A stretch of DNA of 64,000 nucleotides from Flavobacteriales bacterium (GTDB lineage Bacteria; Bacteroidota; Bacteroidia; Flavobacteriales_D; Sanyastnellaceae), in contig CANIBZ010000004.1 of NCBI GenBank assembly GCA_947466425.1, positions 36,771 through 100,770 on the forward strand, written 5' to 3'. Numbering within the stretch: the stretch's first letter is position 1; each line of letters begins with the position of its first letter. The notes under the pieces were generated by a model that saw only the letters and a list, made by a program, of their open reading frames with translations, had not been told where the DNA came from and made no database searches. A program made the translations under genes and the position numbers. This document shows, one piece after another, positions 9,011 through 17,719 of the stretch.

Positions 9011-9876
9011 TAATACATTTGATGCAGTTTCGCTCGAACGAAGCGGCTTACGGTTATGTAGGTGCTAAAAACACCAACAACTACACTTAATGAAATGAGC
9101 AAGACACCCAATTTCCAAAACCCACCCCCGTCAAGCAAAATCTGAATAATGTCTGCGAGCGATTGCTGATTGAAATACAATATTACTGAAATGGAAAGCC
9201 AAGCGATGGAAGAAGAAAGCAATGCGTTCTTTAAGCTTTGCCATAAAAACGGGCGCTTAATAAACCAAGGGGTAGCGCCCACCAACTGCATGCTTCGGAT
9301 GATTAGGCGTTGAGAAGAGATGGCCAACTCAACGGTATTCATAATAATGAAGGCGGAAATAATCAAAAACAGAATAACAATTCCGCCAATGATGGCGCCC
9401 CATTTCGAGATGTTTTCATTGACTGATTGAAGAAGGGTTTTTTCGTACCCCACGTCTTTTATAATTGGATTCAGTTTGCACGATTCAACAAAGGCGTCTA
9501 CCGTTAGGCCATCTGCCTTTTCCGGGTTTATCTGAACGTCTATAGACGCTGGAAGCGGATTGTATCCAAGCACCTGAACGAAATCTTCACCAATTTCTTT
9601 GCTGTATTCAGCTTCCGCTTGCTCACTTGAGGTGTAAGAAACCTGGGAGGCGATGCCGCCTCCCTCGATTTCCTTTTTAAAACTTAATATTTGTTCTTCG
9701 TTTGCATCTTCATTCAGCAACAATTGCACGGTAAACTGTGATCGAATATGATCTGAAACCTGCAACGCCACCAAATAGAACACTAAGAAAATTCCAACCA
9801 TAAGTAACACCAACGTTGATCCTGCAAATGCAGAGATGCGCGATATGCTACTGGCCGAAGTGCGTACGAATTGCAT
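9010..9876 (-). CDS. ftsX: Cell-division ABC transporter permease FtsX
   Basis: Membrane partner of FtsE that activates septal peptidoglycan hydrolases. The 288-residue protein has one N-terminal membrane helix (about residues 16-40), a periplasmic domain of about 130 residues and three C-terminal helices, the FtsX topology, with the family region IIMNTVELAISSQRLIIRSMQLVGAT. The longest reading (to 9948) overlaps the FKBP gene by 68 bp; the ATG at 9876, 4 bp after that gene's stop, gives the normal N-terminus. FtsE is not in the window. Clustering with a murein hydrolase fits the role. Confidence 0.88.
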   Translation of the reverse strand: MQFVRTSASSISRISAFAGSTLVLLMVGIFLVFYLVALQVSDHIRSQFTVQLLLNEDANEEQILSFKKEIEGGGIASQVSYTSSEQAEAEYSKEIGEDFVQVLGYNPLPASIDVQINPEKADGLTVDAFVESCKLNPIIKDVGYEKTLLQSVNENISKWGAIIGGIVILFLIISAFIIMNTVELAISSQRLIIRSMQLVGATPWFIKRPFLWQSLKNALLSSSIAWLSISVILYFNQQSLADIIQILLDGGGFWKLGVLLISLSVVVGVFSTYITVSRFVRAKLHQMY

Positions 9877-9880
9877 CTGC

Positions 9881-10327
9881 TTATGATACAGAAACCACGT
9901 GACCTTTGAAGAATAAATTCTCACCAGCCAACGGATGGTTAAAGTCAATAACCACAGAATTCAATTTAACTTCTTCAACAACACCTTGAACTTGGTGTCC
10001 TTCTGGAGTTTCCATGGGAATAACTTCGCCAACCGCGAATAACTCTTCATCGAACTCTCCGTCTTCCTCCATGAAATCACTTTTCGGAAACTCCATGTAA
10101 TACTCTTCCTGCTCTTCTCCATAAGCTTCTGCGCATGGAATGCTAATGCTAAACGCATCGCCTGCTTTCAATCCTTCTAGCCCCTTTTCGAAGCCTTCAA
10201 TCATTGGATCAACTTTAAACGTGAACTTCATTGGCCCTTGCTCTTTGGTTGCTTCTACCAATTCTCCATTTTCATCGTCGATGAATAACTCATAATTCAC
10301 CTCAACGGTGGCACCCTCTTTTATCAT
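9881..10327 (-). CDS. SlyD-like FKBP-type peptidyl-prolyl isomerase
   Basis: Peptidyl-prolyl cis-trans isomerase/chaperone of the SlyD/FkpB group. The 148 residues show the FKBP start (VEVNYELFIDDENGELVEAT), the segment MIEGFEKGLEGLKAGD, the insert-in-flap region near residues 70-120 and the characteristic FNHPLAGENLFFKGHV near the C-terminus. The His-rich metal-binding tail of E. coli SlyD is absent. No signal peptide, so cytoplasmic. Overlaps the preceding transglycosylase gene by 4 bp and precedes ftsX by 4 bp. Confidence 0.9.
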   Translation of the reverse strand: MIKEGATVEVNYELFIDDENGELVEATKEQGPMKFTFKVDPMIEGFEKGLEGLKAGDAFSISIPCAEAYGEEQEEYYMEFPKSDFMEEDGEFDEELFAVGEVIPMETPEGHQVQGVVEEVKLNSVVIDFNHPLAGENLFFKGHVVSVS

Positions 10328-11928
10328 TTCTTTTTGATTTTTAGTTTTTGTCCTATTAATATTTTGTTTGGATTTATTCCCTTATTCAACTTAACAATAG
10401 AATCTACTGAGACCTTGTTTTTATTGGCAATAGTAGAGAGACTCTCGCCCGATTTAACTGTATAATAAATGTACTCTTCCTTAGGGGTGGTTTTTGGTGT
10501 TTCGGTCTTTGGTGGGGTGGTTTTTGTAGGCGTTACTTCAACCTTCGGGTCCTTTGGTTCCTCGCTTTTCTCTGGCTCCGGAGTCTCTTCAACCTTGGGA
10601 ACCGTAATCGTCTTTTTTACTTTAGTTTTTATCTTTAAGCTTTGGCCAGACTTTACGGTAGATGAATTTAACTTATTCCATTTCTTTATATCTGATGAAG
10701 AAACACCGTATTTACTAGCAACGCTCTTAAGTGTTTCTCCCTTTTTAACCTTATGTGTTTTCCATTGATCTTCCCAAATCACTTTCGTCGTTTGCGGAAC
10801 AACAGGTGTTACCGCAGACGTATCTGCGGGAGCGGGAGCTGGGGCAGGTTCTGGTTTTCTAATTTCACTTGCTGCATAGATTTCTTTTTCATGTGCCAAA
10901 AAATCACCAATTTTCTCAACTGGCAACATTAAATAATGTTTTTTTCCATTGTCCGGAATTTCCTTGAGCTTGTACGTCCCGTTCAAATAAGTTATTTCCT
11001 CAATCGGCAAATTAAGACTCTTTGAAACTACATTAAAATCCACACGAGCTGTAACATTAATCGTGTCTGTTTCAAAATAAGAAACCGATGCCTTCTTTGG
11101 GAAAATATTATGTTCTGTGGAATAACTCATTATGTAGTTCACTGCTATAAAAGCAGGAACATATCCTTGCGTTTCTTTTGGTAGAAATTGCTTTATAGCC
11201 CAAAAATCTTTCTTTCCACCGGCTCTACGAATGGCCTTGTTCACGTTACCTGGCCCACTGTTATAGGCAGCAAGGGCTAGATTCCAATCTCCAAACGTGT
11301 TATATAAAAAACGCAGGTATTTACAAGCCGCTTCGGTTTCTTTAATTGGATCAAAGCGCTCGTCTTGGTAGCTAGTAATGTCTAATCCATACATTTTTCC
11401 AGTGCCTGGCATAAACTGCCAAAGTCCGGCTGCTCCCGCACGAGAAATGGCCGTTGGATTCAAAGCCGACTCTACAATAGCTAAATATTTAAGCTCAAGA
11501 GGAATGTTGTACTTCGCTAAGGCATCTTCTATAAGCGGAAAGTAAAGCTGCGCTAGGCCCAACACTTTCGAGGTAACATCTCTTCTGCGTAATGAATATA
11601 AGGCAATGAAATCGCGGACATTGTCGTTGTAAACCAAATCAAACGGACTCTCTCTGTCGAGTATTTTAAGTCGCTCGCGAGTTAGCTCTTCTGGAAATGA
11701 TGGCACGTGATCCGGATCGTAATTAAACGCGTTCTGAATATTTGGGTCTGAAGAAAAACAAAAGTGATTCAAATAGCTCGCCACCAACATTCTGTCGATT
11801 TCATCTATTTCTTCTTTCTTCAATGCCGCAACTTGTCTATCTTGGAGGGTGTCCTTCGGAAATTCCAACGCCTTCGCGTTGCAAAACATAAGCACGCCCA
11901 GTAATACTGTAACTAATTTTTTCATCAT
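10324..11928 (-). CDS. mltD: Membrane-bound lytic murein transglycosylase D-like protein with LysM domains
   Basis: Cleaves glycan strands of peptidoglycan to 1,6-anhydro products. The 534 residues comprise a signal peptide (about 1-21), an SLT catalytic domain around residues 130-250 with the catalytic Glu in AIVESALNPTA, then AAGLWQFMPGTG and AYNSGPGNV, followed by two clear LysM modules (about residues 390-435 and 490-534, the latter YYTVKSGESLSTIANKNKV) joined by a Pro/Thr/Lys-rich linker. No lipobox Cys is evident, unlike E. coli MltD. Start ATG at 11928 or 11925. Overlaps the FKBP gene by 4 bp. Confidence 0.88.
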   Translation of the reverse strand: MMKKLVTVLLGVLMFCNAKALEFPKDTLQDRQVAALKKEEIDEIDRMLVASYLNHFCFSSDPNIQNAFNYDPDHVPSFPEELTRERLKILDRESPFDLVYNDNVRDFIALYSLRRRDVTSKVLGLAQLYFPLIEDALAKYNIPLELKYLAIVESALNPTAISRAGAAGLWQFMPGTGKMYGLDITSYQDERFDPIKETEAACKYLRFLYNTFGDWNLALAAYNSGPGNVNKAIRRAGGKKDFWAIKQFLPKETQGYVPAFIAVNYIMSYSTEHNIFPKKASVSYFETDTINVTARVDFNVVSKSLNLPIEEITYLNGTYKLKEIPDNGKKHYLMLPVEKIGDFLAHEKEIYAASEIRKPEPAPAPAPADTSAVTPVVPQTTKVIWEDQWKTHKVKKGETLKSVASKYGVSSSDIKKWNKLNSSTVKSGQSLKIKTKVKKTITVPKVEETPEPEKSEEPKDPKVEVTPTKTTPPKTETPKTTPKEEYIYYTVKSGESLSTIANKNKVSVDSIVKLNKGINPNKILIGQKLKIKKK

Positions 11929-11982
11929 GATTTCCCTTTAATTAAAGAGCAACTCCATTTATAGGAATATATTGCCCTATCA

Positions 11983-12003
11983 TTTCGGATACAATTTCCG
12001 AAA
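11983..12003. repeat. Short inverted repeat upstream of the transglycosylase gene
   Basis: A perfect 7 bp inverted repeat (TTTCGGA and TCCGAAA) with a 7 nt spacer lies 55 bp before the mltD-like start and 69 bp after gatA. There is no T-run after it in the minus direction, so it is more likely an operator-like element than a terminator for gatA. Confidence 0.4.
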
Positions 12004-12072
12004 AAATTGATTTATTTCCAATGTTGGCAAAACACAATTGTGAACAATCCTGTAGGGAAAAAATCGTAAAGC

Positions 12073-13491
12073 CTAAGAAACCAGGGCTTCTAGCGATTTT
12101 GAAAAAGCAAACAAATCGCTATCTTCTTTGTGACGAGCAGTCACTTGAAGGCCAAATGGCAAGCCTGTTGTTGATTCTTTTCCACATGGAATAGATATCG
12201 CAGGATTCCCGGTAAGGTTTGCATGTACCGTGAAAATATCTTGCATGTACATCGAAATCGGATCCTTCGATTTCGCACCAAATTCAAATGCTACATCTGT
12301 GCAAGTGGGTGAAAGTAAGAAGTCGTATTGATCGAAAATGGCTTTCGTCTTTTCTTGCAACACCCGTCTCACACGCTGTCCAGTCCCATAGTAAGCATCT
12401 ATATATCCTGAACTCAACACAAACGAACCCAATAAAATTCTTCGCTTCACTTCGCGACCAAATCCTTCCGTTCTACTTTTTCTATAAGTCTCATCAATGC
12501 CTTTGGCATCTTTACTTCTGTAACCGTAGTTAATTCCATCGAATCGAGCTAAGTTGGAAGAGGCTTCAGCCGTAGTTAACACGTAATAAGCGGGAACCAT
12601 GTAATCTAAATACGGAAATGATATCGATTCAACCGTGTATCCTTCCGACTTTAATTTATCTAAGATTGAATTGATGCGATCGCGAATTTCTGGATGCACC
12701 GCTTCGCTTTCAACCGCTTCTTTCAAATATGCGATTTTAGGCTTGCTTGCTCGAACTGCCGCTGCTGGTAATGCTTCCAACAACGTAGTGCTGTCGTAGG
12801 CATCAGGACCGCCAATAACTTGAAGCAAAACTTCTGCGTCTTCCACACACTTAGTCATTGGACCAATCTGATCGAAGCTCGAAGCGTAAGCAATAAGGCC
12901 ATATCTAGAAACCGCACCATACGTAGGTTTCATACCCACAATACCGGTGAATGAAGCGGGTTGACGAATAGAACCGCCCGTATCACTTCCCAATGCTGCT
13001 AAACAAAAATCTGCCGCTACCGCTGCAGATGCGCCACCCGAAGATCCCCCGGGTACACAGTTTTCATTCAAAGGATTTTTAACCGCGCCGTAATAAGATG
13101 TTTCGTTGGAAGAACCCATCGCGAACTCGTCGCAATTCAGTCTTCCAATTATAATTGCATCTTCTGCCAAAATACGTTCTACAACGGTTGCGCTGTACAA
13201 CGATTCAAATCCTTCGAGGATTTTAGATGATGCAGAAACTTTATGATTTTTATAACAGATGTTATCTTTAATGGCAATGACCATTCCCGCAAGTTTACCC
13301 GCGGTTCCATTGTCTATTTTTTGTTGAATTAGCTCTGCTTGCGCGAGCGCCTCATCTCCCCAAACCTCGATGAACGCATTCAAATTCATGCGCGCTTCAA
13401 TGTTCTGAAGGTATTGAGAAACAACGTTTTTTAACGAAAGGGATTTTGAGGAAAGTTCGGACTGAACTTCCTTCAACGAATGAAACACCAT
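12073..13491 (-). CDS. gatA: Aspartyl/glutamyl-tRNA amidotransferase subunit A
   Basis: Amidase subunit of GatCAB, which converts Glu-tRNA(Gln) or Asp-tRNA(Asn) to the amidated forms. The 472 residues contain the amidase triad: Lys in VIAIKDN, the cis-Ser in the GGSSGGASAAVAA stretch and the nucleophilic Ser in GSDTGGSIRQPASF. Length is normal for GatA. It is 12 bp downstream of tatA and probably shares its promoter. The gatC gene is separate, at 27328-27618, and gatB is not in the window. Confidence 0.95.
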   Translation of the reverse strand: MVFHSLKEVQSELSSKSLSLKNVVSQYLQNIEARMNLNAFIEVWGDEALAQAELIQQKIDNGTAGKLAGMVIAIKDNICYKNHKVSASSKILEGFESLYSATVVERILAEDAIIIGRLNCDEFAMGSSNETSYYGAVKNPLNENCVPGGSSGGASAAVAADFCLAALGSDTGGSIRQPASFTGIVGMKPTYGAVSRYGLIAYASSFDQIGPMTKCVEDAEVLLQVIGGPDAYDSTTLLEALPAAAVRASKPKIAYLKEAVESEAVHPEIRDRINSILDKLKSEGYTVESISFPYLDYMVPAYYVLTTAEASSNLARFDGINYGYRSKDAKGIDETYRKSRTEGFGREVKRRILLGSFVLSSGYIDAYYGTGQRVRRVLQEKTKAIFDQYDFLLSPTCTDVAFEFGAKSKDPISMYMQDIFTVHANLTGNPAISIPCGKESTTGLPFGLQVTARHKEDSDLFAFSKSLEALVS

Positions 13492-13503
13492 TGGAACTCG
13501 ATG

Positions 13504-13692
13504 TTATTTATTCTCAATCTTGTCTGAATCCGAAGAAGAGTCTGCAGAAGAACCTTCGCCTTTGCTAGCGTCTTTGAATTCCTTCATTCCTTTTCCTAGA
13601 CCACGCATCATTTCTGGAATTTTCTTTCCACCAAACAACAACATTACTACTGCTAGAATTAAAAGAATCTCTGGCCAACCTAATTTTCCCAT
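13504..13692 (-). CDS. tatA: Sec-independent protein translocase protein TatA
   Basis: Pore-forming component of the twin-arginine translocase. The 62-residue protein has the classic plan: a short N-terminal membrane helix ([20 protein letters not shown]), the hinge [21 protein letters not shown] forming the amphipathic helix, and an acidic Ser-rich tail. A TATATTTG promoter element sits 19 nt upstream. TatC is not in the window. Confidence 0.95.
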   Translation of the reverse strand: MGKLGWPEILLILAVVMLLFGGKKIPEMMRGLGKGMKEFKDASKGEGSSADSSSDSDKIENK

Positions 13693-13711
13693 GACTTAAT
13701 TTTTAGATGCA

Positions 13712-13719
13712 CAAATATA
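13712..13719 (-). promoter_or_regulatory. Promoter -7 element of tatA-gatA (TATATTTG)
   Basis: Exact TAnnTTTG match on the minus strand, 19 nt before the tatA ATG, within the 41 bp gap after the sulfur-metabolism gene. Confidence 0.6.
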
Positions 13720-13733
13720 CGACAAACCAAAGG

Positions 13734-15140
13734 TTATAGCGTACTTGGACAAACGAAATTGGTTTTCGGTAAAGAGGTCTTCGAAATAGCGTTGTATCCA
13801 CCGGCAATGTCAATGACATTGTGTATTCCGCGGCTTTTCAAAATGCTCGCCGCTATCATACTGCGGTATCCGCCTGCGCAATGAATGTAATTGTTCTCTC
13901 CCGTTTTGAAGGCGCTCATGTGCTGATTCAATTCGTGAAGAGGCGCGCTGATGGCGGTTTCCAAATGTTCCGCTTCAAATTCTGTTGGCTTGCGAACGTC
14001 TATGGTGTTCACTTTTTTGTCTGAAGCCAACTCAGCAAAAACATCGGCTGTGATGCTTTCAATCTGATCAATTTCGTTCTCCGATTTATCCCACGACTGG
14101 AATCCGCCTTCCAAATATCCTACAACACCGTCGTAACCCACACGAGCCAAACGCGTAATCGCTTCTTCTTCTTGACCCGGCTCTGTAACCAAAGCAACGC
14201 GTTGCTTCATGTCTGTAATTAATGTCCCCACCCACGGAGCGAAATCACCCTTCAATCCAATGTTCACAGAACCTGGAATGAACCCTTTGCAAAATACTTG
14301 CGGACCGCGAACGTCCAGCAACAGAACACTTTCATCTTCCATCAACACCGTGAACGCCTCTACAGACAAGGGTTTCATTGAATGTTGAACGACACCTTCC
14401 AACGAAGAAACACCCTTCTTGTTCATAGCCACGTTCTCTGGGAAATAAAACGGCGGAGGCAATAGACCCGCAGTAACTTCCTGAATAAACGCCTCTTTTG
14501 TCATGTCTTGCAACGCGTAATTCACTTCCTTCTGATGACCCAAGGTGTCGAAAGTCTCTTTACTCATGTTCTTTCCGCACGCAGAACCAGCGCCGTGTGC
14601 AGGATAAACGGTAATGTCGTTTTCCAACGGCATGAGTTTGTTTCGCAAGCTGTCGTATAAATATCCCGCTAAATCTTCTTTCGTTAATTCACCCGACTTC
14701 TGCGCCAAATCTGGTCTTCCCACATCACCAATGAAAAGCGTGTCTCCCGTAAATACCGCAACTTGCTTTCCATTCTCATCGCGAAGCAAATAACACGAGC
14801 TCTCCATGGTGTGACCTGGGGTATGCAACACCTCAATGGTGCAGTTTCCAACCTGAAGAATTTCTCCGTCGGTAGCAATATGTGAAATGAATTCAGTCTT
14901 CGCATTCGGACCGAAAACAATGGTTGCTCCGGTATAAAGCTGAAGATCTAAATGTCCGCTTACAAAATCTGCATGGAAATGCGTTTCTAAAATGTATTTG
15001 ATCTTAGCGCCTGAGGCGTTTGCTCTATCTGTGTAGGATTTTGTATCGCGAAGCGGATCAATAATAACCGCCTCACCATTGCTTTCAATGTAGTACGCAC
15101 CTTGCGCTAAACATCCGGTGTAAATCTGTTCAATTTTCAT
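13734..15140 (-). CDS. Metallo-beta-lactamase fold hydrolase (persulfide dioxygenase-like) fused to two rhodanese domains
   Basis: Probably processes persulfide or other sulfane sulfur in the cytoplasm. Residues 1-230 are an MBL domain of the ETHE1/glyoxalase II type with H54-x-H56-x-D58 and H63 (HFHADFVSGH), PGHTMES and FTGDTLFIGDVGRPDL. Two rhodanese domains follow (about 260-360 and 370-468). The first lacks a Cys in its active-site loop (around VTEPGQEEE) and is probably inactive; the second has the loop CAGGYRS with the catalytic Cys. The gene overlaps the upstream TauE-like exporter gene by 4 bp, which supports a joint sulfur oxidation/sulfite export role. The exact substrate is unknown. 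Confidence 0.85.
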   Translation of the reverse strand: MKIEQIYTGCLAQGAYYIESNGEAVIIDPLRDTKSYTDRANASGAKIKYILETHFHADFVSGHLDLQLYTGATIVFGPNAKTEFISHIATDGEILQVGNCTIEVLHTPGHTMESSCYLLRDENGKQVAVFTGDTLFIGDVGRPDLAQKSGELTKEDLAGYLYDSLRNKLMPLENDITVYPAHGAGSACGKNMSKETFDTLGHQKEVNYALQDMTKEAFIQEVTAGLLPPPFYFPENVAMNKKGVSSLEGVVQHSMKPLSVEAFTVLMEDESVLLLDVRGPQVFCKGFIPGSVNIGLKGDFAPWVGTLITDMKQRVALVTEPGQEEEAITRLARVGYDGVVGYLEGGFQSWDKSENEIDQIESITADVFAELASDKKVNTIDVRKPTEFEAEHLETAISAPLHELNQHMSAFKTGENNYIHCAGGYRSMIAASILKSRGIHNVIDIAGGYNAISKTSLPKTNFVCPSTL

Positions 15141-15916
15141 AGTATCTCAATCATTTCTTTCGTTAACATATACGTTCCCACGGCCAGCAAAAGTACAACG
15201 AAGGACTTTCGCAAAATCGCATCGGACCATTTTTTAGAGAGTATTGTTCCAACCACAACACCCACAACTGCCAGACCTAAAAAGGGAAGTAGAATGGAAA
15301 AATTCAAGGCGCTTAATTCTGAATAAGAAACCGCTAATCCCGATGCCGAGTTCAAGGTAATAACGACAAACGTTGAAGCAATGGCCGCAGACATGGTGGT
15401 GTTGCGGTAAGCATAAATAGCAGGAACAATTAAGAATCCTCCTCCCACGCCAATGAGCGATCCCAACACCCCTACAACAGCGGCATTCAGGGCCAATGAA
15501 ACAAGACCCTTGCCTTTCGCTTTTTTCGGATTAAGCAATTTGTAGGCAACAATGTACATGATGGTTACAAACATTAAAAGCAAGATGCTTTGCGTTGAAA
15601 CCTTCCAACCGAAAACAAAAAAATCTTTGGGTAAACTCGGAAGGACAAAGAATTTGGTTAATGCTATGAATAGCGCGGAAATCGCAGCAAACATTAAAGC
15701 CAAGCGCCATTCAATTTCTTTCCGGCTTTGAATTCCGCCAACAATGGAGCTGAAAAACAAGATAGCGTAGGAAGAAACGACTGCCGATCGCAAATCGAAT
15801 CCAAACAAATAAACTAAAATAGGAATGGTAAGAATGGCGCCGCCACCGCCAAGCACGCCCAAAACAAAGCCCATGAGCAGTGCTCCGAAAAATCCAAGGG
15901 CCATTGTTAGTTCCAT
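15137..15916 (-). CDS. TauE/SafE family sulfite exporter-like membrane protein
   Basis: A 259-residue protein with about eight hydrophobic segments in two similar halves. Each half carries the family glycine pattern (GGGGAILTIPILVYLFG near residue 24; GVGGGFLIVPAIY near residue 157). TauE/SafE proteins export sulfite, sulfoacetate or similar anions; with the adjacent MBL-rhodanese gene, sulfite export is the best guess. A TATCTTTG promoter box ends only 4 nt before the ATG at 15916, so the mRNA would be leaderless or translation would start at the second ATG (15904). Confidence 0.88.
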   Translation of the reverse strand: MELTMALGFFGALLMGFVLGVLGGGGAILTIPILVYLFGFDLRSAVVSSYAILFFSSIVGGIQSRKEIEWRLALMFAAISALFIALTKFFVLPSLPKDFFVFGWKVSTQSILLLMFVTIMYIVAYKLLNPKKAKGKGLVSLALNAAVVGVLGSLIGVGGGFLIVPAIYAYRNTTMSAAIASTFVVITLNSASGLAVSYSELSALNFSILLPFLGLAVVGVVVGTILSKKWSDAILRKSFVVLLLAVGTYMLTKEMIEIL

Positions 15917-15920
15917 AGTG

Positions 15921-15928
15921 CAAAGATA
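15921..15928 (-). promoter_or_regulatory. Promoter -7 element of the sulfur operon, adjacent to the start codon (TATCTTTG)
   Basis: Exact TAnnTTTG match on the minus strand, followed by CACT and then ATG. Transcription would start at or next to the start codon, predicting a leaderless mRNA. Confidence 0.6.
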
Positions 15929-15959
15929 GTTCTTCGAGAAAGCAGTGCCGTGACGATTA

Positions 15960-17576
15960 TCACGTAAGACTGGCTATGCTCATTAGTCGCTGTGTGTATT
16001 CGTTTTCAGGTCGAAGGAAAACCGCTTCCGTGCTGCCTTTTTCAACCAACTCACCCTTCCGCATAACCATAACATTGCTGCTCATGTGATAGACCACCGG
16101 CATGTCGTGAGAAATAAATAAATAGGTCAGACCGAATTCTTCCTTCAGATCATTCAACAAATTCAACACCTGCGCTTGAACGGAAACATCGAGGGCCGCA
16201 ACGGCTTCATCGCAGATAATTAACTTCGGATTGGTTGCCAATGCGCGAGCAATAACAATACGCTGACGCTGCCCGCCCGAGAAGTTGTGCGCATACCGCT
16301 GAGCACTATCGGCGGGCATTCCAACGGCATTCAATAAATATTCAACGCGCTTTTTTCTTTCCGAATTTGAACTTCCTATTTTATGAATGTGCAAGGGCTC
16401 GAGGAGCATGTCTTCAATTTTCAACTTCGGATTCAACGAAGCGAACGGATCTTGAAACACCATTTGAATGTCTCTTCGAAATTTATTCGGAAATGAATTA
16501 TCACTGCCAATAAGTTGCTCTGCTTCGAACCAAACCTTTCCGCTTGTTGGCGCAAGAAGTCCCATGAGCATGCGGCTCAACGAAGTCTTTCCACATCCGC
16601 TTTCACCTATTAAACCAAGGGTTTCACCCTGTTTTATTTCGAAGTAAACATTGTTCACGGCAGGGATAGTTTGACCGGGATAAATTTTCGTCAACCCTTC
16701 AACCCGCAATAAAATATTTTCATTGGTGGAAAACGAATATTGCTTTTCAGCAAGATCATTTCCCAACGTAATCAAACTCTTTCCCTTAGAGGATTTCGAA
16801 GGTCGACAAGCGAGTAGTCCTCTTGTATAATCATGCTGAGGATGATTCAAGACTTCCTCTGCATTGCCTTGTTCAACGGCACTTCCAGACTTCATGACCA
16901 CTATGAAATCTGCGATTTCTTTCACCACGTGTAAGTCGTGTGAAATGAAAAGCACCGACATGTTGCGTTGTGCTTTGAGCTTTTTAATCAACTCTAAAAT
17001 GGAAGCTTGAACCGATGGGTCCAAAGCCGTCGTAGGCTCATCTGCTATAAGCAGCATGGGCTCTGAAGCCAAGGCCATGGCTATCATGATCCGCTGACGC
17101 TGTCCGCCTGAAAATTCATGCGGATACTTTTTTAGAGCGCCCGTGGGATCGGGCATTTCAACCTCTTCTAACAAAGACAACACTTTGCTTTTTCGAATTT
17201 CTTTTTTTTCATGTTGAAGGCATTCCTCCATTTGCTGCTGACACGTCATTGCTGGATTCAGCGCCGTCATGGGTTCTTGGAAAATCACTGCGATTTTCTT
17301 TCCACGCAATGAAGAAAGAATTTCATCGGTAGGCTTAACTGTTCGATTTTCCTTACCGATTAATTCACTCGAAAGAAAAATTTCTCCGGAAGGAAAAGTT
17401 AAATTTTTTGTTGGAAGTAAACCGAGCAACGACATGGCGGTTACCGATTTTCCGCTACCAGATTCACCCACAACGGCCGTTATCTTTCCTGGAAAAAGCG
17501 CATAGGACAAGGCGTTCACAACTATTCTGTTGTTGAAGGCCACGCTTAGATTTTGTATTTCCAACAGAGGTTTCAC
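15960..17576 (-). CDS. Duplicated ABC transporter ATPase of the oligopeptide/dipeptide (DppD-DppF) type
   Basis: Both ATPases of a peptide-type importer fused in one chain. The first half has Walker A GESGSGKS, signature FSGGQRQR and Walker B LLIADEPTTALDP; the second has GESGCGKT, FSGGQRQR and LIICDEAVAALDV. The second half ends with the segment found in OppF/DppF after the ABC core. No permease or binding protein gene is nearby, so the partners are elsewhere. The start is uncertain: GTG at 17576 gives MKPLLEIQNLSVAF, the usual beginning; ATG 17618 or TTG 17648 would add a hydrophobic leader with no family match. Confidence 0.85.
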   Translation of the reverse strand: MKPLLEIQNLSVAFNNRIVVNALSYALFPGKITAVVGESGSGKSVTAMSLLGLLPTKNLTFPSGEIFLSSELIGKENRTVKPTDEILSSLRGKKIAVIFQEPMTALNPAMTCQQQMEECLQHEKKEIRKSKVLSLLEEVEMPDPTGALKKYPHEFSGGQRQRIMIAMALASEPMLLIADEPTTALDPSVQASILELIKKLKAQRNMSVLFISHDLHVVKEIADFIVVMKSGSAVEQGNAEEVLNHPQHDYTRGLLACRPSKSSKGKSLITLGNDLAEKQYSFSTNENILLRVEGLTKIYPGQTIPAVNNVYFEIKQGETLGLIGESGCGKTSLSRMLMGLLAPTSGKVWFEAEQLIGSDNSFPNKFRRDIQMVFQDPFASLNPKLKIEDMLLEPLHIHKIGSSNSERKKRVEYLLNAVGMPADSAQRYAHNFSGGQRQRIVIARALATNPKLIICDEAVAALDVSVQAQVLNLLNDLKEEFGLTYLFISHDMPVVYHMSSNVMVMRKGELVEKGSTEAVFLRPENEYTQRLMSIASLT

Positions 17577-17719
17577 TACCTGCAAGATGATTATTATTTC
17601 TTTTGGAAAGACATTCATACTTTGAAGAAATAAACATTGCATTTGCAATAAACCTTCCCCTCATATACTCTTCCTAATTAAAATTTGATTAGCTTTATTC
17701 CACCTTAAATACACCCATC

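Noticed and set aside
17576..17648. Longer N-terminus of the ABC ATPase from TTG 17648
   Set aside because: The extra residues have no family match; the GTG at 17576 gives the usual beginning.
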